Part shown: piece after piece, positions 33,718 to 35,079 of the stretch
Numbering within the stretch: position 1 is the first letter of the stretch
Layout: each line of letters starts with the position of its first letter
NCBI GenBank assembly: GCA_013044385.1
Contig: JABEUN010000073.1
Location: forward strand, 1-35,079
Direction of reading: 5' to 3'
From: Acidimicrobiaceae bacterium
GTDB taxonomy: Bacteria > Actinomycetota > Acidimicrobiia > Acidimicrobiales > Acidimicrobiaceae
DNA: 35,079 bases
Notes under the pieces: model-generated
Told to the model about the DNA's origin: nothing
Databases searched by the model: none
What the model saw: only the letters and a program-made list of their open reading frames with translations
Program-made: the position numbers and the translations under genes

Positions 33718-34013
33718 TGAGCGCCGAGGATCTTGAAAGGTTCGAGACTGAGGTTGAGCTTGCGCTCTATCAGGAGTACAAGGCCGTATTGTCGCTCTTC
33801 AAATACGTGGTGGAGACTGAACGTAGGTTCTATTTGGCAAACCATGTAGAAGTTGAGCCTCGAGGACCTCAGGGTGGGGTTGATTACATGGTGATCAAGT
33901 TACGTGATGCCTGGGTTTGGGATATGTATAGACCGGTGCGATTCATCAGTGAGGCTCAGGTCATCACCCATAGAGACGTCAACATTGAGGTGCTCCCTGA
34001 GGCCGAGGTTTAA
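33717..34013 (+). CDS. DUF2469 family protein
   Basis: A 98-residue protein of DUF2469, an actinobacterial family that includes mycobacterial Rv2901c. The whole length fits: SAEDLERFETEVELALYQEYK at the start, KYVVETERRFYLANHVEVEPR in the middle and a WVWDMYRPVRFI segment near the end. It is strongly acidic. The function is not known; its regular place beside rplS suggests a link to ribosome or envelope genes. TTG 33717 is chosen from the family N-terminus; no ribosome site is visible. Confidence 0.9.
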   Translation: MSAEDLERFETEVELALYQEYKAVLSLFKYVVETERRFYLANHVEVEPRGPQGGVDYMVIKLRDAWVWDMYRPVRFISEAQVITHRDVNIEVLPEAEV

Positions 34014-34061
34014 GCTGACCCATGCGTCGTTGGATTGGTTAATTTGTGTTAGTACAAAGCC

Positions 34062-35079
34062 TTGCCTGAACCTTTAGAACTAGACGGCGCTACCTCTGCG
34101 GTGCACCTGGGCCGGGAGCAGAAAGTGATCCCGGGTGTCAATCCGCCCATTTCGATGAGCACAACGTATGCGGCCACCGAGGCCATTTCCTATGCTCGAT
34201 CGGACAATTCCACCTGGAGAGCATTCGAAGAGATAGTTGGCGCTCTGGAGGGCGGAGAAGCGATTGCGTTCTCGTCCGGCCAAGCTGCTACGGCAGCCGT
34301 CTTGTCACTGCTTCGTTCGGACTCCCATCTTGGACTCATTTCTGACTGCTACACCGGAACACGTCTGTTGGCTGAGTCGCTGGATTCTAGAGGTGCGTTT
34401 CGCCTGAGGTTTGTGAATCCGGAGCAGGCCATAAGGGCGGAGTCAATACGTGACGAACTCAGGCCTAACACTCCGCTGGCCCAAGAAGTGACCGAGATGT
34501 TTTGGTTGGAGTCCCCATCTAACCCGATGTTGAGGATTTATCCCATAGCTGAATGGGCAGCAGCGAGAGACCAAGTCCCAGGATCGCTTCTGGTTGTGGA
34601 CAACACCATCGCATCCCCGGTACTCCAGCGGCCACTCGATTTAGGGGCTGATCTGGTGGTGCACTCGGCATCGAAGATTCTCTCCGGCCACTCAGACGTG
34701 ATCATGGGTGTTGTTGTGGCCCGAGACAAGGGTCTGGCTGACGGAATTCGCGACCTAAGGACGCTCAGTGGTTCGATTCCTGGACAGTTCGAGAGCTACT
34801 TGGCCGTGAGGGGGATTCGGACTCTGTATGTACGACTTGAGCGTTCCCAAGAAAATGCGATCGAACTGGCCAAACGTTTGGTAAATCGAATTGGCAGAGA
34901 GCGGATCTACTTTCCAGGACTCAGGGGCAGTGCTGAGGGATTTCAAAGTCAGATGAGTGGACCTGGCTACATGATAAGTGTGGACCTCGGTTCCGAAGTT
35001 GATGCAGAGCTTTTCTGTAAGAGCTTGACGCTTGCAACCTATGCGACATCGCTTGGTGGAGTCGAGACCTTGGTGGAGA
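34062..35079 (+). CDS. Cys/Met-metabolism PLP-dependent enzyme, partial (cut by window end)
   Basis: The first 339 codons of a trans-sulfuration enzyme of the cystathionine gamma-synthase/lyase family, which makes or breaks C-S bonds in cysteine and methionine metabolism. STTYAATEAISYARSDNST and FEEIVGALEGGEAIAFSSGQAA match the family's start. The PLP lysine is Lys205 in VVHSASKILSGHSD, with VVDNTIASPVLQRPL just before. SGSIPGQFESYLAVRGIRTL is also typical. The usual 'YSRSGNPT' reads YARSDNST. It starts at TTG 34062 without a ribosome site, and the 3' end lies beyond the window. The sequence cannot distinguish synthase from lyase activity. Confidence 0.88.
   Translation, partial: MPEPLELDGATSAVHLGREQKVIPGVNPPISMSTTYAATEAISYARSDNSTWRAFEEIVGALEGGEAIAFSSGQAATAAVLSLLRSDSHLGLISDCYTGTRLLAESLDSRGAFRLRFVNPEQAIRAESIRDELRPNTPLAQEVTEMFWLESPSNPMLRIYPIAEWAAARDQVPGSLLVVDNTIASPVLQRPLDLGADLVVHSASKILSGHSDVIMGVVVARDKGLADGIRDLRTLSGSIPGQFESYLAVRGIRTLYVRLERSQENAIELAKRLVNRIGRERIYFPGLRGSAEGFQSQMSGPGYMISVDLGSEVDAELFCKSLTLATYATSLGGVETLVE

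Noticed and set aside
1-35079. CRISPR arrays, prophage or integrative element
   Set aside because: No regularly spaced direct repeats, integrase, phage structural genes or attachment sites were seen. The VirD4-like gene stands alone.

Overview
The window looks like chromosome of a moderate-GC actinobacterium, most likely from the class Acidimicrobiia. This is inferred from gene content and order, not from a search. The right half keeps a gene order also known from mycobacteria: recG, rsmD, coaD, a SepIVA-like gene, DUF177, rpmF, plsX, acpP, rnc, mutM, smc, ftsY, ffh, rpsP, a KH protein, rimM, trmD, rplS, DUF2469. Other lineage signs are a GTP-type PEP carboxykinase, a ferrochelatase with the actinobacterial cysteine pattern and the DUF2469 protein. 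TTG start codons are unusually common.

Layout. 1-720: degraded edge with the eroded remains of an IS630-type transposase, then sequence with no recognisable content. 720-1344: two small conserved-looking genes, divergently arranged. 1427-5044: a possible cell-wall or peptide-ligase module made of an alpha/beta hydrolase, a Mur ligase whose N-terminal domain is a membrane domain, and a D-Ala-D-Ala-ligase-type ATP-grasp enzyme. 5102-9147: a PH/SHOCT membrane protein, a second alpha/beta hydrolase, a family III CoA-transferase/racemase and a VirD4/TraG-like ATPase with no other transfer genes around it. 9268-11082: a stand-alone Lrp ligand-binding domain, a DUF5522-like cysteine-motif protein and thiL. 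11243-15564: pckG on the plus strand faces a secreted DUF5666-type repeat protein across a strong hairpin terminator; ferrochelatase and rpmB follow on the minus strand. 15673-35079: a long plus-strand run for fatty acid kinase, DNA repair, CoA and phospholipid synthesis, RNA processing, chromosome organisation, SRP targeting and ribosome biogenesis. It ends in a trans-sulfuration PLP enzyme cut by the window edge.

How the genes work together. plsX and acpP (with the FakA-like kinase) feed acyl groups into phospholipids. ftsY and ffh form the SRP targeting pair. rpsP, KH, rimM, trmD and rplS form the classical ribosome-maturation operon.

The most unusual signals are: (1) at least two genes, hemH and rimM, whose conserved N-termini lie upstream of the first ATG/GTG/TTG and appear to start at CTG; (2) the Mur ligase that carries transmembrane helices in place of the UDP-substrate domain, beside a dedicated ATP-grasp ligase; (3) the orphan soluble VirD4-like ATPase. 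I see no CRISPR array, tRNA, rRNA, intact mobile element or phage module.
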